DNA from: Actinobacteria bacterium UBA4426
GTDB taxonomy: Bacteria > Actinomycetota > Actinomycetes > S36-B12
DNA: 64,000 nt
Direction: 5' to 3'
NCBI GenBank assembly: GCA_002390705.1
Contig: DGQA01000031.1
Coordinates: forward strand, 24,309-88,308
Shown here: positions 26,594-35,542 of the stretch, piece by piece
How the letters are laid out: every line of letters begins with the position of its first letter
Numbering within the stretch: the stretch's first letter is position 1
Notes under the pieces: model-generated
Seen by the model: only the letters and a program-made list of their open reading frames with translations
What the model was told of the DNA's origin: nothing
The model's database searches: none
Made by a program: the position numbers and the translations under genes

Positions 26594-28179
26594 TCAGATC
26601 AGGAACCAAGTTCGATCGCTACACACTTTTAGAAGTGGTCAGCGAACACGAACCTAGGGTTAAAGGTGAATTCGAAGTCCAATTGTGGCTCGGCCAAGAC
26701 GAGATTTTGGATCGTAATGTCGCGGTTCGTTTGGTGAGGACCGAAGACCGGCGTGTGCCTAAGGTGCTGGGAGCAGCCCAAGCAGCAGCAATGGTTGACG
26801 ACCGTCGCCTGCTACGAGTCCTAGATATTCTTGATATTAGAAATACGTTGGAACATCCCGCTTACACGGCAATTATTAGTGAGTGGTGCACGGGAACGCC
26901 ACTTCACGAAGCGCTTATGGACGCGGGCACGTCCGCTTTTGATGCTGAGTTCTCACTGGATTCTGTTTCCAATCTTGCCTGGGCGTTAAATGCTTGCCTC
27001 ACATTTAATCTCGAGCATGGACGGTTACGGCCCAGTTGTGTGTTCTTGACTGAAAGCTCGGAAGTATTGGTCAGTGGTCTGGCCGTGGACCACGCACTTT
27101 TTGGCCCATTATTTGGGAATGAGAGCACCTATGATGCAACCGAAAATAAAGATGTAAACGGCTTGGGTTCGTTGCTTTACTGCTTCACAACCGGTCTTTG
27201 GCCCTATCCTTGGTCCACGAGTGAAAATGATTCCGGCCCTTTTTTGAGTGTTCATGTGCCCTTCTCACCCAAAGTGGGTAGAGATATCCCGCTGCCATCA
27301 AGCGTGCGGGCCAGTATCCCGCGTGTGGTAGATGATCTCGTGAGTAGAAGTGTGATCGGGGCGAGCAAATCGCGTGGTGTTACCCGAATCCAAGATTCAC
27401 TCGGTTTTGCCAATGCAATTGCGTCCGCGAAGGACTACTTCACACCGATGAGTACCACCACTGTCCGAGCACCGGCTGGAGTTTCCCAAAGCGCCTCACC
27501 CGCAAGTGTCGCTCAACGCATGATCGCAGTCGCAGTGGCTGCGGCTCTTGTACTCGCTACCGCTGTTGTTGGGTTCCAACTTCTCAACAGATCCGCCACA
27601 TCCAGTTCACAACTGGATTCGAATGACAACGTTGTAGACCCTTTGGAAATCTTAACCAGCCCGGCCACCCCTTTTATTGAAGTTGATGTGGGCAACATTG
27701 CCGAGGTGGTCCCAATTGCGTCGGCGCGTTCATTTGACCCTCGTGGTGGTGCCCCGAACGGGGTGTTGGGGAAAGAAAGGGAAAAGGGCGCACCGTTAGC
27801 AATCGATGGGGACGCGGTCACTGCCTGGACCACTAAGGCGTATAAATCCTCTACTTTAGGTAAAAAAGGTGGGGTTGGGCTCATCTTGGATCTCGGCCAA
27901 GAAGTAGATGTGACCGGTGTCTCGCTTGGTCTGGTGGGCTATGGGACCGACCTGCAGATCCGGGTTGCCAACGAAATCCTCCCTGACCCGGATTTGTGGA
28001 CCAGGCTGGTCAGTATTGAAGATGCTGGCCCGCAAATCGATTTACGCGCCCCTCGAGCGGTAACGGGGCGTTATGTCTTGATTTGGCTCACGGGTATCCC
28101 ACCAAAAGAAACTGGTGATCGCTTCCAAGCTGGGATCGCGAGTGCTTCGGTTTTTGGTGCCACCGTGTCCGAATCCTGA
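26590..28179 (+). CDS. Pseudokinase with extracellular C-terminal domain (MviN C-terminal half equivalent)
   Basis: 529 residues: a cytosolic kinase-like domain (about 1-290), one membrane segment (about 310-332) and an extracytoplasmic discoidin-like domain (about 380-525; SFDPRGGAPNGVLGKEREKGAPL, AIDGDAVTAWTT). Catalytic features are lost: the ATP lysine is Arg (VAVRLV), HRDLKP reads HGRLRPSCVF and DFG reads VSGLA. Homologues form the C-terminal half of mycobacterial MviN, where the PknB-phosphorylated pseudokinase recruits FhaA to stop lipid II export. Here its GTG overlaps murJ by 4 bp. An fhaA and a pknB are both in this window, so the same control is plausible. Confidence 0.85.
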   Translation: MIRSGTKFDRYTLLEVVSEHEPRVKGEFEVQLWLGQDEILDRNVAVRLVRTEDRRVPKVLGAAQAAAMVDDRRLLRVLDILDIRNTLEHPAYTAIISEWCTGTPLHEALMDAGTSAFDAEFSLDSVSNLAWALNACLTFNLEHGRLRPSCVFLTESSEVLVSGLAVDHALFGPLFGNESTYDATENKDVNGLGSLLYCFTTGLWPYPWSTSENDSGPFLSVHVPFSPKVGRDIPLPSSVRASIPRVVDDLVSRSVIGASKSRGVTRIQDSLGFANAIASAKDYFTPMSTTTVRAPAGVSQSASPASVAQRMIAVAVAAALVLATAVVGFQLLNRSATSSSQLDSNDNVVDPLEILTSPATPFIEVDVGNIAEVVPIASARSFDPRGGAPNGVLGKEREKGAPLAIDGDAVTAWTTKAYKSSTLGKKGGVGLILDLGQEVDVTGVSLGLVGYGTDLQIRVANEILPDPDLWTRLVSIEDAGPQIDLRAPRAVTGRYVLIWLTGIPPKETGDRFQAGIASASVFGATVSES

Positions 28180-28246
28180 AACTAGCTCACGAAACTCACG
28201 ACCGGGCACAGCCACGCCGCATCTTTATGCTCATTAGGCTTGATGC

Positions 28247-28888
28247 GTGCCAGCGACGGACTTACGTGAATTTAGTGATCGCGAGTTGATCGCTGCGCAC
28301 ATAGCCGGTGATTCACATTCGTTCGGCGAATTGGTCTCCCGTCACCGGGATCGCCTTTGGGCAGTTGCGCTTCGCACTACCCGTGACCCGGAGGAGGCAT
28401 CTGATGCACTCCAAGATGCCCTTATCTCGGCGTATCGGCGAGCCGATCAGTATCGCGGGGAAGCCGCTGTAACCACCTGGCTACACCGGATTGTCGTGAA
28501 TGCTTGTCTGGATAGATTGCGGCGTAAGGCAGTGCGCCCCACCACGACCTTGCCCGACCACAACGAGAACAACAGCCGCGAAATGATAGAACCGCGAGAT
28601 GCCATTGCCGAACGTGAAAACTGGATTGAAATCTCGGCCGCGCTGGCTGAGTTGCCGCAGGACCAAAGAGAGGCCATTATTCTGGTAGATGTCCAGGGAT
28701 ATTCCGTCGACGCGGCCGCGAAAGAACTTGATTGCCCCACCGGGACCATTAAGAGTCGGTGTAGTCGCGGCCGGAGCAAACTGGCCGAGTCTTTGGGACA
28801 CTTGCGGAACCAAGACAAGGGTGAGATCGTCACATCAATAGAACCAGATCGAACCTCACACCCCACAGACGCTCGGAAGGAGGAGTAA
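28247..28888 (+). CDS. sigM: ECF RNA polymerase sigma factor, SigM-like
   Basis: 213 residues with sigma region 2 (RDRLWAVALRTTRDPEEASDALQDALISAYRRADQYRGEAAVTTWLHRIVVNACLD in outline) and region 4 (ALAELPQDQREAIILVDVQGYSVDAAAKELDCPTGTIKSR in outline). It is homologous in place to Rv3911 sigM, between mviN and its anti-sigma gene. The start is a GTG at 28247. The C-terminal 25 residues are a hydrophilic tail. It probably directs a small envelope or oxidative-stress regulon including trxB/trxA; no target promoter was identified. Confidence 0.92.
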   Translation: MPATDLREFSDRELIAAHIAGDSHSFGELVSRHRDRLWAVALRTTRDPEEASDALQDALISAYRRADQYRGEAAVTTWLHRIVVNACLDRLRRKAVRPTTTLPDHNENNSREMIEPRDAIAERENWIEISAALAELPQDQREAIILVDVQGYSVDAAAKELDCPTGTIKSRCSRGRSKLAESLGHLRNQDKGEIVTSIEPDRTSHPTDARKEE

Positions 28889-28889
28889 C

Positions 28890-29798
28890 GTGAAAAGCAC
28901 AGACGGAGACTCCGAATTACCTGAGCTTGAATACCCGGAACTTACGGGTGAGCTGAGGGCATTTGGGGAATATTTGGACGCCCAACCGGTTGAGGCAATG
29001 CCCTCACATGTTTGGGAGCAGATTGCAACCACCCTTTCACTTGAATCTGCTGACCGAGTAGTCCCTGATTCACCTGCGGCCCTTGGCTCAGATCCTGCGG
29101 TCTTAGAACTCGATAGCTACCGCAAGCGCCGGATTGGTGGCAAGTGGGCCGGTGGTCTGGTTGCGGCCAGCGTCACCCTCTTCGCAGTCGGGATTGGGGT
29201 CAATGTCGTAAATTCAGACTCCAGCGACCAGAACTCAGTTGTGGCTGACGCCCCTATTCCCGAAGATCAAGTTGCCAATTCAGGTTCACTCAGTGCTGCC
29301 TCACCCCAAATCATTCAGGCTGGTTTTGTGCCTCCCGCGATTGAAATCATGGAGAGCGGTAACGATTACGACTCTGTAAATCTGAGGGACATCATCGACC
29401 GGATACTGCGTAAAATTGGGGTTGAGAAGCCCATGGACATGTTTATGGCCCCGGTTCAGAACATGGAAGCCAAGAAAATGTCAATCGGGACTGGGATGAC
29501 TGGGAGTGTGGATTCCTTGCGTAAATGCGTCACCGCGATCACTAATTCCGAATCTTCCCAGGCCTTATTTGTAGATCGTGCTACTTACCAAGGTATGGAC
29601 GCCGGGGTGATTGTGATCCCCATGACCATGTTCACGGGAATGGATGCGGCGACAACGAGTGATGAGCGCGCGCAGCTAGGTCTCGCCCTTGAGTCATTGG
29701 GGACGGACATGAGCGCACTCGACGTGTGGGTTGTCGGTCCCGACTGTGGAAATCTCGCACTCGATGTGTACTCCCACATAAGCCATTCACTCAACTAG
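28890..29798 (+). CDS. Membrane-anchored anti-sigma factor
   Basis: 302 residues. An acidic cytosolic N-terminal domain (about 1-85; no HxxxCxxC zinc motif) is followed by one membrane segment (about 90-112, GGLVAASVTLFAVGIGVNVV) and an extracytoplasmic domain. The GTG at 28890 has an excellent GGAAGGAGG SD and lies 1 bp after the sigma gene, so the pair is produced together. It fits the Rv3912 (RsmA) position in M. tuberculosis. The assignment rests on architecture and position, since the sequence is divergent. Confidence 0.8.
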   Translation: MKSTDGDSELPELEYPELTGELRAFGEYLDAQPVEAMPSHVWEQIATTLSLESADRVVPDSPAALGSDPAVLELDSYRKRRIGGKWAGGLVAASVTLFAVGIGVNVVNSDSSDQNSVVADAPIPEDQVANSGSLSAASPQIIQAGFVPPAIEIMESGNDYDSVNLRDIIDRILRKIGVEKPMDMFMAPVQNMEAKKMSIGTGMTGSVDSLRKCVTAITNSESSQALFVDRATYQGMDAGVIVIPMTMFTGMDAATTSDERAQLGLALESLGTDMSALDVWVVGPDCGNLALDVYSHISHSLN

Positions 29799-29877
29799 AA
29801 TCGATTAAGTCCCCCAAGCGTATACTCCTATCTTACATCCGTTCCTTGGCACCACCAAATGAAAGTAGTGATTTTTC

Positions 29878-30807
29878 GTGAGTGAAGTTCGTAATGTAAT
29901 CATCATCGGATCTGGCCCAGCCGGCTACACAGCAGCGATTTATGCGGCGCGAGCCCAAATCAATCCCTTACTTTTTGAGGGTTCGGTTACCGCTGGTGGT
30001 GCACTCATGAACACTACCGACGTTGAGAATTTCCCTGGGTTTGAAAACGGAATCATGGGTCCCCAACTCATGGAAGATATGCGAGCGCAAGCGGTGAGGT
30101 TTGGCACTGAAATAATTACAGACGACGTAACTCAGATTAACGTTGATGGCGACATTAAATCTGTCACGGACGGCGCCGGTAACGTGTATCAAGCCCACAC
30201 TTTAATCCTGTCCATGGGTTCGGGTTACCGCGAACTTGGCTTACCGAATGAAAAACGCCTGAGTGGTCATGGAGTTTCTTGGTGCGCAACTTGTGATGGC
30301 TTCTTCTTCCGTGAACAAGATATTGCTGTCGTTGGTGGTGGTGACTCGGCACTGGAAGAAGCGATCTTCCTAACCCGATTTGCTAAGTCTGTAACACTGG
30401 TTCACCGTCGTGGAGAATTACGTGGTAGTAAAATCATGCAGGAGCGGGCTCTCGCCAACGAGAAAATTCACGTTGCTTGGAACAGTGAAGTAGCAGCCAT
30501 TCACGGTGAGGCAAAACTTTCCGGGGTCACACTTCGCGACACTGAAAATGGTACCGAGCGTGAAATTGCCATCACTGGCTTGTTTATTGCAATTGGTCAC
30601 GACCCACGCTCAGAACTGCTATCAGGGAAGGTTGATCTTGACCCTGAGGGCTATGTACTCGTTGAGTCCGGATCCACCCGCACCTCTGCCCCAGGCGTGT
30701 TCGCTTGTGGCGACCTGGTCGACCACACGTACCGACAGGCGATCACGGCGGCTGGGACCGGTTGTGCCTCCGCGCTCGACGCTGAGCGTTATCTCGCCCA
30801 CCAGTAG
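29878..30807 (+). CDS. trxB: Thioredoxin-disulfide reductase
   Basis: An FAD/NADPH enzyme that reduces thioredoxin. 309 residues: the FAD-binding [15 protein letters not shown] (about 11-25), the redox pair CATC (C136, C139), the NADPH motif [13 protein letters not shown] and the C-terminal FAD loop [23 protein letters not shown]. The GTG at 29878 is used. It is followed after 52 bp by trxA. The placement after sigM/anti-sigma equals that in mycobacteria and suggests control by redox or envelope stress. Confidence 0.97.
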   Translation: MSEVRNVIIIGSGPAGYTAAIYAARAQINPLLFEGSVTAGGALMNTTDVENFPGFENGIMGPQLMEDMRAQAVRFGTEIITDDVTQINVDGDIKSVTDGAGNVYQAHTLILSMGSGYRELGLPNEKRLSGHGVSWCATCDGFFFREQDIAVVGGGDSALEEAIFLTRFAKSVTLVHRRGELRGSKIMQERALANEKIHVAWNSEVAAIHGEAKLSGVTLRDTENGTEREIAITGLFIAIGHDPRSELLSGKVDLDPEGYVLVESGSTRTSAPGVFACGDLVDHTYRQAITAAGTGCASALDAERYLAHQ

Positions 30808-30859
30808 TAATCACCGTAAGCCTTTTCGCTAAGTTAGACCCCAATCAAAGGAGAATGGC

Positions 30860-31180
30860 ATGGGAGCAACCAAGATCGTCACCGACGCAAACTTCGCAGA
30901 CGAAGTACTCGTGAGTGAAAAGCCGGTACTTGTTGATTTCTGGGCTGAGTGGTGTGGGCCATGTAAAATGGTGGCCCCGATCCTGGAGGAAATCGCGGCA
31001 AATAACGACGGGCTCGTAATCGCCAAAATGAATGTTGATGAAAACCCGTCAACCCCAGCCTCCTATGGCATCACTTCGATTCCCACCATGAACGTGTACC
31101 AGGGCGGGGAAATTGTGAAGACGATCATTGGCGCTAAGCCAAAGGCTGCTTTACTCGCTGACCTCGCCCCGTACTTGTAG
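30860..31180 (+). CDS. trxA: Thioredoxin
   Basis: A 106-residue thioredoxin with the WCGPC active site (C32, C35) and the cis-proline in SIPTMNVYQGGE. The SD AAAGGAG lies 7 nt before the ATG. It is the partner of the trxB immediately upstream and sits 3 bp before the cwlM-like gene, so all three are likely one operon. A cytosolic disulfide reductant. Confidence 0.97.
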   Translation: MGATKIVTDANFADEVLVSEKPVLVDFWAEWCGPCKMVAPILEEIAANNDGLVIAKMNVDENPSTPASYGITSIPTMNVYQGGEIVKTIIGAKPKAALLADLAPYL

Positions 31181-31183
31181 GAA

Positions 31184-32233
31184 ATGCTCCGCCTTGGGTC
31201 AACCGGGGCGGCCGTAGCGGAGGTCTGCGCACGGCTCGCGCACCTGGGTCTACTTGCCGACAACAGTGGCACTGCTGTTGCAACGAATATTTACGATGAA
31301 CATGTTGTTGATGCTGTGCGCACATTTCAGCAAGAGCGTGGCATTACTGTTGACGGTCTTGTTGGACCAGAGACTTTTCGCAGGCTTGATGAAGCTCGCT
31401 GGCAACTAGGTGACCGTGTCCTTTCATTTACTGCGGGCCACTTAATGGTGGGTGATGACGTCACCGAGCTACAACGACGGCTCAACCAACTTGGTTTTGA
31501 TGCAGGAAGACCCGACGGAATTTTTGGTCCCGCAGCGGACCTTGCCGTACGTGAATTTCAACGTGGAGTGGGGGTGAGTGCCGACGGTACTTGCGCCCTT
31601 GACACCCTGCGCGCATTTGAGCGTCTATCGCGATCAATTGTCGGTGGTGACTCGGGCGCATTACGAGAGCATGCATCACTTGCTTCATTGAGAACTGGGA
31701 TCGCTGACAAGGTTATTGTGATTGATCCGGGTGAAAGTGTGCACCCTGAATTGACCTACGCGATTTGCGTGCGCATTGAAGGTCGGCTCGCAGCCCTTGG
31801 TACACAGGTACTTCTTACCCGACCTGAGGCACCTCTGGAACGAAAAACCCAGTCAATGCATGCCAAGTTTGCTAACGATATGGACGCCGACATTGTGATC
31901 TCGCTACACCTAGATCACGTCGAGAGCGCAAAACCTAATGGAATTTCGGTCTACTACTTTGGTTCACCTAGCGGTGGGAACCAATCAACGGGTGGGCGAA
32001 TCCTCGCGGAGTTGATCAACGAGGAACTCACCAGCAGAACAGACCGGAAAGACTGCCTAATTCACCCTAGGACTTGGGATCTTCTCCGTTTTACTCAGAT
32101 GCCCACGGTTCGCATTGAGCTTGGTTACATGTCTAATGTTGGAGACGCCAAGCGCCTCACCTCAGAAGCGTTCCACGACGCCGTGGCTGAGGGTGTAGTC
32201 GCAGCACTTACTAAATTTTGCTCTCCCCGGTAG
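31184..32233 (+). CDS. cwlM: CwlM-like protein: two PG-binding domains plus degenerate amidase_3
   Basis: 349 residues: two peptidoglycan-binding domain-1 repeats (about 1-70 and 85-150) followed by an amidase_3 domain (about 175-348). No signal peptide is seen. The zinc motif DPGHGG reads DPGESV (His replaced by E184), while H242 (SLHLDH) and E312 (VRIELGYMSN) remain, so the metal site looks incomplete. This suits the CwlM group, where the mycobacterial protein is a cytosolic PknB-phosphorylated activator of MurA rather than a hydrolase. It follows trxA by 3 bp, as in M. tuberculosis (Rv3915). Confidence 0.85.
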   Translation: MLRLGSTGAAVAEVCARLAHLGLLADNSGTAVATNIYDEHVVDAVRTFQQERGITVDGLVGPETFRRLDEARWQLGDRVLSFTAGHLMVGDDVTELQRRLNQLGFDAGRPDGIFGPAADLAVREFQRGVGVSADGTCALDTLRAFERLSRSIVGGDSGALREHASLASLRTGIADKVIVIDPGESVHPELTYAICVRIEGRLAALGTQVLLTRPEAPLERKTQSMHAKFANDMDADIVISLHLDHVESAKPNGISVYYFGSPSGGNQSTGGRILAELINEELTSRTDRKDCLIHPRTWDLLRFTQMPTVRIELGYMSNVGDAKRLTSEAFHDAVAEGVVAALTKFCSPR

Positions 32234-32309
32234 GCCAGAGCAGACGCACTAAGAACCCCAATCCCACACCAATTGAAATTAACAACACTGCCGAGAAGAA
32301 TCGTTTCAC
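32211..32309 (-). CDS. 32-residue single-pass membrane protein
   Basis: A short ORF with a near-perfect SD (AGGAGGT, 5 nt before GTG). It encodes a basic start VKRFF, a hydrophobic segment of about 18 residues and a short tail (RLLWPTGESKI). It is convergent with cwlM and overlaps its 3' end by 23 bp. It is also divergent from the thioesterase gene starting at 32342. I know no family for it. The strong ribosome site and classic positive-inside membrane pattern support real translation, but no homologue comparison was possible. Confidence 0.5.
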   Translation of the reverse strand: MKRFFSAVLLISIGVGLGFLVRLLWPTGESKI

Positions 32310-32341
32310 CTCGCACCTCCTATCCATGAAAGAATACGCCC

Positions 32342-32776
32342 ATGACAAATTGGAGTGGCTACGCCCACCGGGTTCGCTTTAGCGAAGTTGACCCACAGAG
32401 CATTGTGTTTAATTCCCGCTACCTTGAGTTTTTTGACGCGGCAAGCATTGAGTTCTTCCGCTTCTTCGGGTACCCCCCAGACCTGATGCAGTCTGCTGGA
32501 TTGGAACCGGTCCTAGTTGAAGTCAATCTTCGCTACCACCGATCAGCTCAACTCGATCAGATCATTCACATCAGCATTACTTGTTCACGGCTAGGAAATT
32601 CGAGTTTTGATTTAGATTTTGAAGCTCGGATTCAAGATCCTGAAAGTAGTTCGCTAGGAACTGATTTAGTCACTTCAGCAAAAATAACCTATGTCAACGT
32701 AGATCAGGTGACGAGGGAATCAGTACCGATCCCGATCGCGTTCCGCGAGTTTCTCGCTACAACAATTCCAGAATAG
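32342..32776 (+). CDS. Hot-dog acyl-CoA thioesterase (4HBT/YbgC-like)
   Basis: A 144-residue single hot-dog domain. The N-terminal pattern HRVRFSEVDPQSIVFNSRYLEFFDAA is the 4HBT/YbgC signature, with the acidic residue of EVDPQ in the usual catalytic place (typically D in DxD/DxxG). It probably hydrolyses an acyl-CoA. Its stop lies 20 bp inside the convergent thiolase gene. The gene pair is not part of the mycobacterial origin cluster and sits at the left end of the inverted block. Confidence 0.85.
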   Translation: MTNWSGYAHRVRFSEVDPQSIVFNSRYLEFFDAASIEFFRFFGYPPDLMQSAGLEPVLVEVNLRYHRSAQLDQIIHISITCSRLGNSSFDLDFEARIQDPESSSLGTDLVTSAKITYVNVDQVTRESVPIPIAFREFLATTIPE

Positions 32777-33896
32777 TTGCATTGGCCATTCCGCCACCTT
32801 CGCACATGGTTTGTAACCCGTATCGGATGTTGTTGCGCCGCATGTGATGAACCAGAGTTGTCATAATGCGAGCACCGGAGGCGCCTAATGGGTGCCCGAG
32901 GGCAATCGCGCCACCGTTGGGATTGGTAATCCCGTGATCAGCGCCAGTATCTTTCAACCAGGCACCTACTACGCAAGCGAATGCCTCATTGACTTCGAAG
33001 ACCCCAATGTCACCGAGGGAAAGCCCTGATTTAGTAAGCACTTTCTCAGTAGCAGGAATAGGCCCGGTCAACATGATCACTGGATCAACACCCGCCATAG
33101 CATTGGTGTGCACTCGAACAATTGGCTGCAACCCCAACTCCTTGGCCCGTTCACTGGTCATCACAAGTAGTGCGGCGGATCCATCAGAGATTTGCGAAGC
33201 GTTTCCAGCTGTAACAACACCCTTAGGGTTAAAAGCGGGTTTTAATACTGACAGGGTTTCAGTAGTTGTTCCGGGGCGAATTCCTTGATCGACACTCACT
33301 CCCGCAATAGGTAACGTCTCAGAGTCAAAAATTCCGTCACTGCTCGCCTTGGCGGCACGCTGCTGGGAAATAGCAGCGATCTCATCTAGTTGCTCGCGCG
33401 AAAGTGCCCACTGCTCGGCAATCATTTCGGCACTTAAGCCTTGGGGAACCAGATGTGGGTAGTGCTTCAACATCTCGGGACTAAATGGTCCGTCTCCACC
33501 CGCCATATTGCTAAACATCGGTACCCGCGACATGGATTCAACACCACCAGCGATAACAATGTCGGAATTGCCGCTGATGACCGATGCGGCAGCGAAAGCA
33601 ACGGCCTGTTGGCTTGAGCCGCACTGACGGTCAATTGTGGTTCCGGTGACACTTTGTGGGAATCCGGCTGCCAAGGCGGCGTTACGTCCAATATTGGTGC
33701 TTTGTTCGCCTACTTGACCCACACATCCCCAATACACGTCTTCGACTAGATGGGATTCAATCCCAGCACGGTTAATTACCTCGCGCAGGATCGCCGCGCT
33801 GACATCCACCGGATGCATTTCGCTGAGGGCGCCTTTCCCTGGTTTTCCAATCCCTACCGGAGTTCGAACGGCTTCAACAATTACGGCGTCTCTCAT
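32757..33896 (-). CDS. Acetyl-CoA C-acyltransferase (thiolase)
   Basis: 379 residues of the thiolase family, which cleaves or condenses acyl-CoA in beta-oxidation or biosynthesis. The nucleophilic cysteine is C92 in TTIDRQCGSSQQA. The C-terminal motifs NPNGGAIALGHPLGASGAR and CEGGGMANATI supply the catalytic His and second Cys. The length is full. The gene overlaps the convergent thioesterase by 20 bp and follows the rhomboid gene by 30 bp on the same strand. The degradative role is favoured (FadA/FadI-like sequence) but not proven. Confidence 0.93.
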   Translation of the reverse strand: MRDAVIVEAVRTPVGIGKPGKGALSEMHPVDVSAAILREVINRAGIESHLVEDVYWGCVGQVGEQSTNIGRNAALAAGFPQSVTGTTIDRQCGSSQQAVAFAAASVISGNSDIVIAGGVESMSRVPMFSNMAGGDGPFSPEMLKHYPHLVPQGLSAEMIAEQWALSREQLDEIAAISQQRAAKASSDGIFDSETLPIAGVSVDQGIRPGTTTETLSVLKPAFNPKGVVTAGNASQISDGSAALLVMTSERAKELGLQPIVRVHTNAMAGVDPVIMLTGPIPATEKVLTKSGLSLGDIGVFEVNEAFACVVGAWLKDTGADHGITNPNGGAIALGHPLGASGARIMTTLVHHMRRNNIRYGLQTMCEGGGMANATILELL

Positions 33897-33926
33897 GGTT
33901 TAAGTATTCCTTATCCGGAGTAAGTT

Positions 33927-34769
33927 CTAGGTAATAAGTTGGGTAACAGGTTCCAGCAGATCATTTATCTGGTTTGTACGCAGCATGGTAAGTGCAATCA
34001 ACATAAAAACCAGGCTCAAGACACCCGCAATTTGGACCGGTATTCGGATTCTTTTCGGTGGAAACACCATGATTGTGGCTACTACAGCACCCACAATTAG
34101 CCCACCAAAATGTGCACGCCAATCAACAAGTGGTGAGAAGAAGCCGATTGCCACGTTGATAGCGAGTAGAAGTAGCACTTGGCTAATGTCGTAACGCAAT
34201 CTGCGCCCAGCGACAATTAACGCACCCATCAGTCCAAATATCGCACCGGAAGCACCGACGGAGACGGTGTTTAAGTCGGAGAACCAGTAGGAAGCAACTG
34301 AGCCTCCCAAAGCAGCTAAGAGGTAGAGAACAGTGAAGCGAGTGTGACCAAGGATGCGCTCAAGTGTTGATCCAAGAAAAAACAATATGTACATGTTGAA
34401 CGCGATGTGAATAAAAGATCCATGTAAGAAGGCACTGGTAAATAGTCTCCACGATTCGCCACCTTGAGCGATTGCTACCGGATACATGCCGTATTCCACG
34501 GCGACTTGATTGATTCCTTCTAGATACTGGATCGCAAAAAAAAGAACGTTGATGCCAATGAGTGAATATGTCACGCGCGGGGTGGTGATCACTGCTCCAC
34601 CAGCGACAGTTCTTGTTACTGGCGGAGCAGTGGCTTTCATGCAGTCTGGGCACCGGTAGCCGACGGGTGCTGCGATCATGCAGTTGGTACAAATTGGTTT
34701 TTCACACCGTGAACACGAGATGCGGGTGGGTCTATCTGTGTGCCGATAGCACGAAGGGGAATCTTCCAC
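33927..34769 (-). CDS. Rhomboid family intramembrane serine protease
   Basis: 280 residues. An N-terminal B-box-like zinc region (CYRH, CSRC, CTNC, CPDC, residues about 7-43) precedes six membrane segments. The catalytic serine is S174 in GASGAIFG and the histidine is H222 in DWRAHFGG; the loop-1 segment ESWRLFTSAFLHGSFIHIAFNM is conserved. It cleaves membrane-protein segments; the targets are unknown. It lies 5 bp downstream of the cyclophilin gene, the common actinobacterial arrangement near gyrA. Confidence 0.95.
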   Translation of the reverse strand: MEDSPSCYRHTDRPTRISCSRCEKPICTNCMIAAPVGYRCPDCMKATAPPVTRTVAGGAVITTPRVTYSLIGINVLFFAIQYLEGINQVAVEYGMYPVAIAQGGESWRLFTSAFLHGSFIHIAFNMYILFFLGSTLERILGHTRFTVLYLLAALGGSVASYWFSDLNTVSVGASGAIFGLMGALIVAGRRLRYDISQVLLLLAINVAIGFFSPLVDWRAHFGGLIVGAVVATIMVFPPKRIRIPVQIAGVLSLVFMLIALTMLRTNQINDLLEPVTQLIT

Positions 34770-34774
34770 TTAAT

Positions 34775-35293
34775 TTAGGTGCGAATAATTTCAATCGACT
34801 GCATCACCACGTCAACCTTGGGGCGATCCTGGGATCCGGTTTCAACTGCAGCGATCGCATCCACAACGTCGCGGCTAGCTTGATCAGCGACTTCCCCAAA
34901 GATTGTGTGTTTGAAGTTTAACCACGTGGTTGCTGCAACGGTGACGAAGAACTGGGATCCATTGGTGCCTGGACCTGCATTTGCCATGGCTAGAATGTAA
35001 GGCTTATCAAATGTGAGTTCGGGGTGTGCTTCGTCCTCGAATCGGTAACCGGGGCCGCCTGTTCCGGTACCCAGTGGGTCTCCGCCCTGAATCATGAAAC
35101 CGGGGATAATCCGGTGAAAGACCAAGTCTTTGTACAAAGGTGCACTCGACTTCGCGCTCACCCGTGGGTCAGTCCATTCCTTGGTTCCCTCGGACAACCC
35201 GGTGAAGTTTTCCACCGTTTTAGGGGCATGGTCAGGGAAAAGATTGCAGTTAATGTCCCCGAGGTTTGTATGAATAATCGCTTGTAGTGTCAT
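34775..35293 (-). CDS. ppiA: Peptidyl-prolyl cis-trans isomerase (cyclophilin)
   Basis: A 172-residue cytosolic cyclophilin with no signal peptide. Family motifs are FHRIIPGFMIQGGDP (the active-site Arg in FHR) and MANAGPGTNGSQFFV. It corresponds to Rv0009 ppiA, which likewise lies after the gyrA-tRNA cluster. It is followed on the same strand by the rhomboid gene, 5 bp away. Confidence 0.96.
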   Translation of the reverse strand: MTLQAIIHTNLGDINCNLFPDHAPKTVENFTGLSEGTKEWTDPRVSAKSSAPLYKDLVFHRIIPGFMIQGGDPLGTGTGGPGYRFEDEAHPELTFDKPYILAMANAGPGTNGSQFFVTVAATTWLNFKHTIFGEVADQASRDVVDAIAAVETGSQDRPKVDVVMQSIEIIRT

Positions 35294-35412
35294 GTGCAGA
35301 TACTTTCACGCTACCGTTAGGGGTACTCGCGCGGGCGGTGAATTTGCCCACGCAATGCTTCACGGGCGTAATGCCCGTGTTCCGGGTCACCAGTAAGCGA
35401 AACGAGGAATTG

Positions 35413-35485
35413 TGGAGCTTAGGAGACTCGAACTCCTGACATCTGCCTTGCAAAGGCAGCGCTCTACCAACTGAGCTAAAGCCCC
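35413..35485 (-). tRNA. tRNA-Ala (TGC)
   Basis: A 73-nt cloverleaf. The acceptor stem GGGGCTT/AAGCTCC contains the G3-U70 wobble that marks tRNA-Ala, the D arm starts GCTCAGTTGG, the anticodon TGC lies in CTTTGCAAAG, and the T loop is TTCGAGT. No CCA is encoded. It sits between ppiA and DLW-39. Confidence 0.97.
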
Positions 35486-35542
35486 TCATGTTGCGGGTTG
35501 CGTATCGATTGCGCCGAACCTGTGTTCAGTGCGAGCCGAATG

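Noticed and set aside
35250..35489. A coding frame through tRNA-Ala
   Set aside because: It is the complement of the tRNA and of the ppiA start region.
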